Shown here in pieces: positions 4,793-5,508 of a DNA stretch of 5,508 bases (position 1 is its first letter; every line of letters begins with the position of its first letter). Source of the DNA: a bacterium (GTDB lineage Bacteria > Patescibacteriota > Minisyncoccia > UBA6257 > 2-01-FULL-56-20); the NCBI GenBank assembly GCA_021817655.1, contig JAKAGE010000049.1:1-5508 (forward strand), in the 5' to 3' direction. The position numbers and the translations under genes were made by a program. A model generated the notes under the pieces. That model was not told the origin of the DNA. It searched no databases and worked only from the letters and a program-made list of their open reading frames with translations.

Positions 4793-4821
4793 TTGATAAA
4801 TTAGCGCACCCGGAGGATAAT
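4793..4821 (+). promoter_or_regulatory. Strong sigma-70-type promoter of the NYN gene, predicted leaderless
   Basis: TTGATA (4793-4798), a 17-nt spacer and GATAAT (4816-4821) match the consensus at 5/6 and 5/6, the best promoter in the window. Seven nucleotides follow before ATG 4829, so +1 is at or one base before the start codon. A GGAGG at 4812-4816 looks like a Shine-Dalgarno, but it would be upstream of +1 and is 12 nt from the ATG, which is too far. Confidence 0.65.
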
Positions 4822-4828
4822 CTGAGGC

Positions 4829-5341
4829 ATGGGAAACAACGCCGCGTTCATCGACAGCAACAATCTGTATCAGGCGATGAAAATCGTCGGCTGGCCGCTC
4901 GATTACGGCAAGTTCAGAAAATTCCTTTCAGACAAATACCACGTCCAGAAAGCATTCCTTTTCATTGGCTATCTCCCGCAGAATCAGGCGATGTATACCG
5001 GCCTCCAGCAGAGCGGCTATATCCTGGTGTTCAAGCCGGTGCTCACATACAAGGATGGCACAACGAAGGGGAATTGCGACGCCGATCTCGTACTCCGCGC
5101 GATGGTGGAATATCCAAATTACGACAAAGCGGTGATCGTGGCGGGCGACGGCGATTACTATTCGCTGGTCGATTATCTAAAAACCCAGGGCAAACTGGCG
5201 CAGGTGCTGATCCCTAACGAGCACCGCTATTCGTCATTATTGAAAAAGGTAAATGACGAACATCTCAAATACACATCGTTCATCAGCCGGATGAAGGGGA
5301 AGCTGGAATATTCTCCGAACGGCAAAAGGCCCCAAAAATGA
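4829..5341 (+). CDS. NYN-domain (LabA/DUF88-type) PIN-like putative ribonuclease
   Basis: This 170-residue protein is essentially one NYN domain, the PIN-like nuclease fold. Visible motifs are AAFIDSNNLY (5-14) with D9 and N11; TTKGNCDADLVLRAM (78-92) with K80, D84 and D86; and VIVAGDGDYYSLVDYLKTQGK (102-122) with D107 and D109. These acidic residues form the expected metal-binding site, so it is probably active. By family it should cleave RNA, in RNA turnover or defence. Residues 150-170 are a basic tail that may bind nucleic acid. It is cytosolic, with no signal or membrane segment. The gene is a single unit with its own strong promoter, a hairpin starting at its stop codon, and degenerate repeats on both sides. 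Its third codon positions are visibly richer in A and T than those of the neighbouring genes, which fits recent acquisition. The domain call is firm; the target is unknown. Confidence 0.92.
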   Translation: MGNNAAFIDSNNLYQAMKIVGWPLDYGKFRKFLSDKYHVQKAFLFIGYLPQNQAMYTGLQQSGYILVFKPVLTYKDGTTKGNCDADLVLRAMVEYPNYDKAVIVAGDGDYYSLVDYLKTQGKLAQVLIPNEHRYSSLLKKVNDEHLKYTSFISRMKGKLEYSPNGKRPQK

Positions 5342-5380
5342 AAAGGGCCCCAGAAGGACGAAACCTTCAGGGAGCCTTTT
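5341..5380. terminator. Hairpin at the NYN stop codon, probable terminator
   Basis: The last base of the stop codon begins an imperfect stem: AAAAGG (5341-5346) with CCTTTT (5375-5380), CCC (5349-5351) with GGG (5370-5372), and GAAGG (5353-5357) with CCTTC (5364-5368), around loop ACGAAA. Only four T end the plus-strand side. On the minus strand the stem is followed by TTTTCATTTTT, so it may terminate better in that direction. Confidence 0.6.
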
Positions 5381-5397
5381 CGTGGTGATACATCAGT

Positions 5398-5425
5398 ATA
5401 ATACAGCCGATCGATGAAAAGTCAA
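5398..5425 (-). promoter_or_regulatory. Minus-strand promoter-like site facing the NYN 3' hairpin
   Basis: On the minus strand, TTGACT (5425-5420), a 16-nt spacer and TATTAT (5403-5398) match the consensus at 5/6 and 5/6. The predicted +1 is near 5391, only about 11 nt before the hairpin at 5380-5341. Transcription would therefore give a very short RNA or, by read-through, RNA antisense to the NYN gene. No gene on this strand follows. It may be a chance match in AT-richer DNA. Confidence 0.35.
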
Positions 5426-5472
5426 CATCGGATTTATCCCGACTTAACCGCCGTCGTAACCCTATTATATTA

Positions 5473-5508
5473 GTAGAGGACGTCAGAACCTTTGGTACCT
5501 GGGTGGAG
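5473..5508 (+). repeat. Degenerate repeat element, copy 2 (cut by window edge)
   Basis: This copy contains block gaggacgtcagaacct (5476-5491), then TT, then block ggtacctgggtggag (5494-5508). Each is a close match to copy 1 after the cupin gene. Because the second block ends exactly at the window edge, a further gaagtc-type block probably follows outside. The whole 5381-5475 stretch before it holds no supportable gene. A weak promoter-like pair, TTAACC-N16-TATATT (5444-5471), sits immediately upstream. Confidence 0.5.

Noticed and set aside
5414..5473. 19-codon plus-strand frame starting 12 nt after a TATAAT (MKSQHRIYPDLTAVVTLLY)
   Set aside because: No ribosome site, no -35 for the TATAAT, no recognisable motif, and very short; not distinguishable from chance.
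4686..5508. CRISPR array
   Set aside because: Only two diverged copies, separated by a full gene, with no regular spacers and no cas genes.

Overview
The window is compact, GC-rich bacterial DNA with short intergenic gaps. It most likely comes from a Candidate Phyla Radiation (Parcubacteria/Patescibacteria-like) genome. This is an inference from three things: the small ECF-type sigma factor followed by a short membrane protein with PRWxFL and GYRYR motifs; mostly short orphan proteins; and the lack of a convincing Shine-Dalgarno sequence at almost every start. TGA is used as a stop by several genes, so a TGA-recoded lineage is unlikely. The taxonomy is not proven.

Layout. Positions 1-347 (minus) hold the N-terminal part of an exported FMN-binding-domain protein with an Ala-Pro linker, cut by the window edge. 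Diverging from it is a tight three-gene plus-strand cluster: a sigma-70/ECF-like factor (463-1083), a three-helix membrane protein (1088-1549) and a DUF2127-like membrane protein (1554-2045). The cluster collides tail to tail, with a 62-nt overlap, with a minus-strand GT-B glycosyltransferase-like gene (1984-3384). Diverging from that is a short ParB-fold protein resembling the SbnI/SerK free serine kinases (3464-3889). A strong bidirectional terminator separates it from a minus-strand coiled-coil protein (3926-4210), which diverges from a cupin (4286-4681). The last part is more AT-rich: a repeat copy, an AT-rich inverted repeat, a strong promoter, a NYN/LabA-type nuclease-like gene (4829-5341), a hairpin, a minus-strand promoter-like site and a second repeat copy at the window edge.

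How it works together. The sigma factor and its membrane neighbour plausibly form a sigma/membrane-regulator pair, with the DUF2127 protein co-transcribed. The other genes look like independent single-gene units. The most striking pattern is that four start codons (3384, 3464, 4286, 4829) lie 6-7 nt after a good -10 hexamer, so the predicted +1 is at the start codon. This suggests leaderless mRNAs are a normal expression mode here. The second notable point is the pair of degenerate repeats flanking the AT-richer NYN gene, which could mark a transferred cassette or a repeated RNA/micropeptide element.
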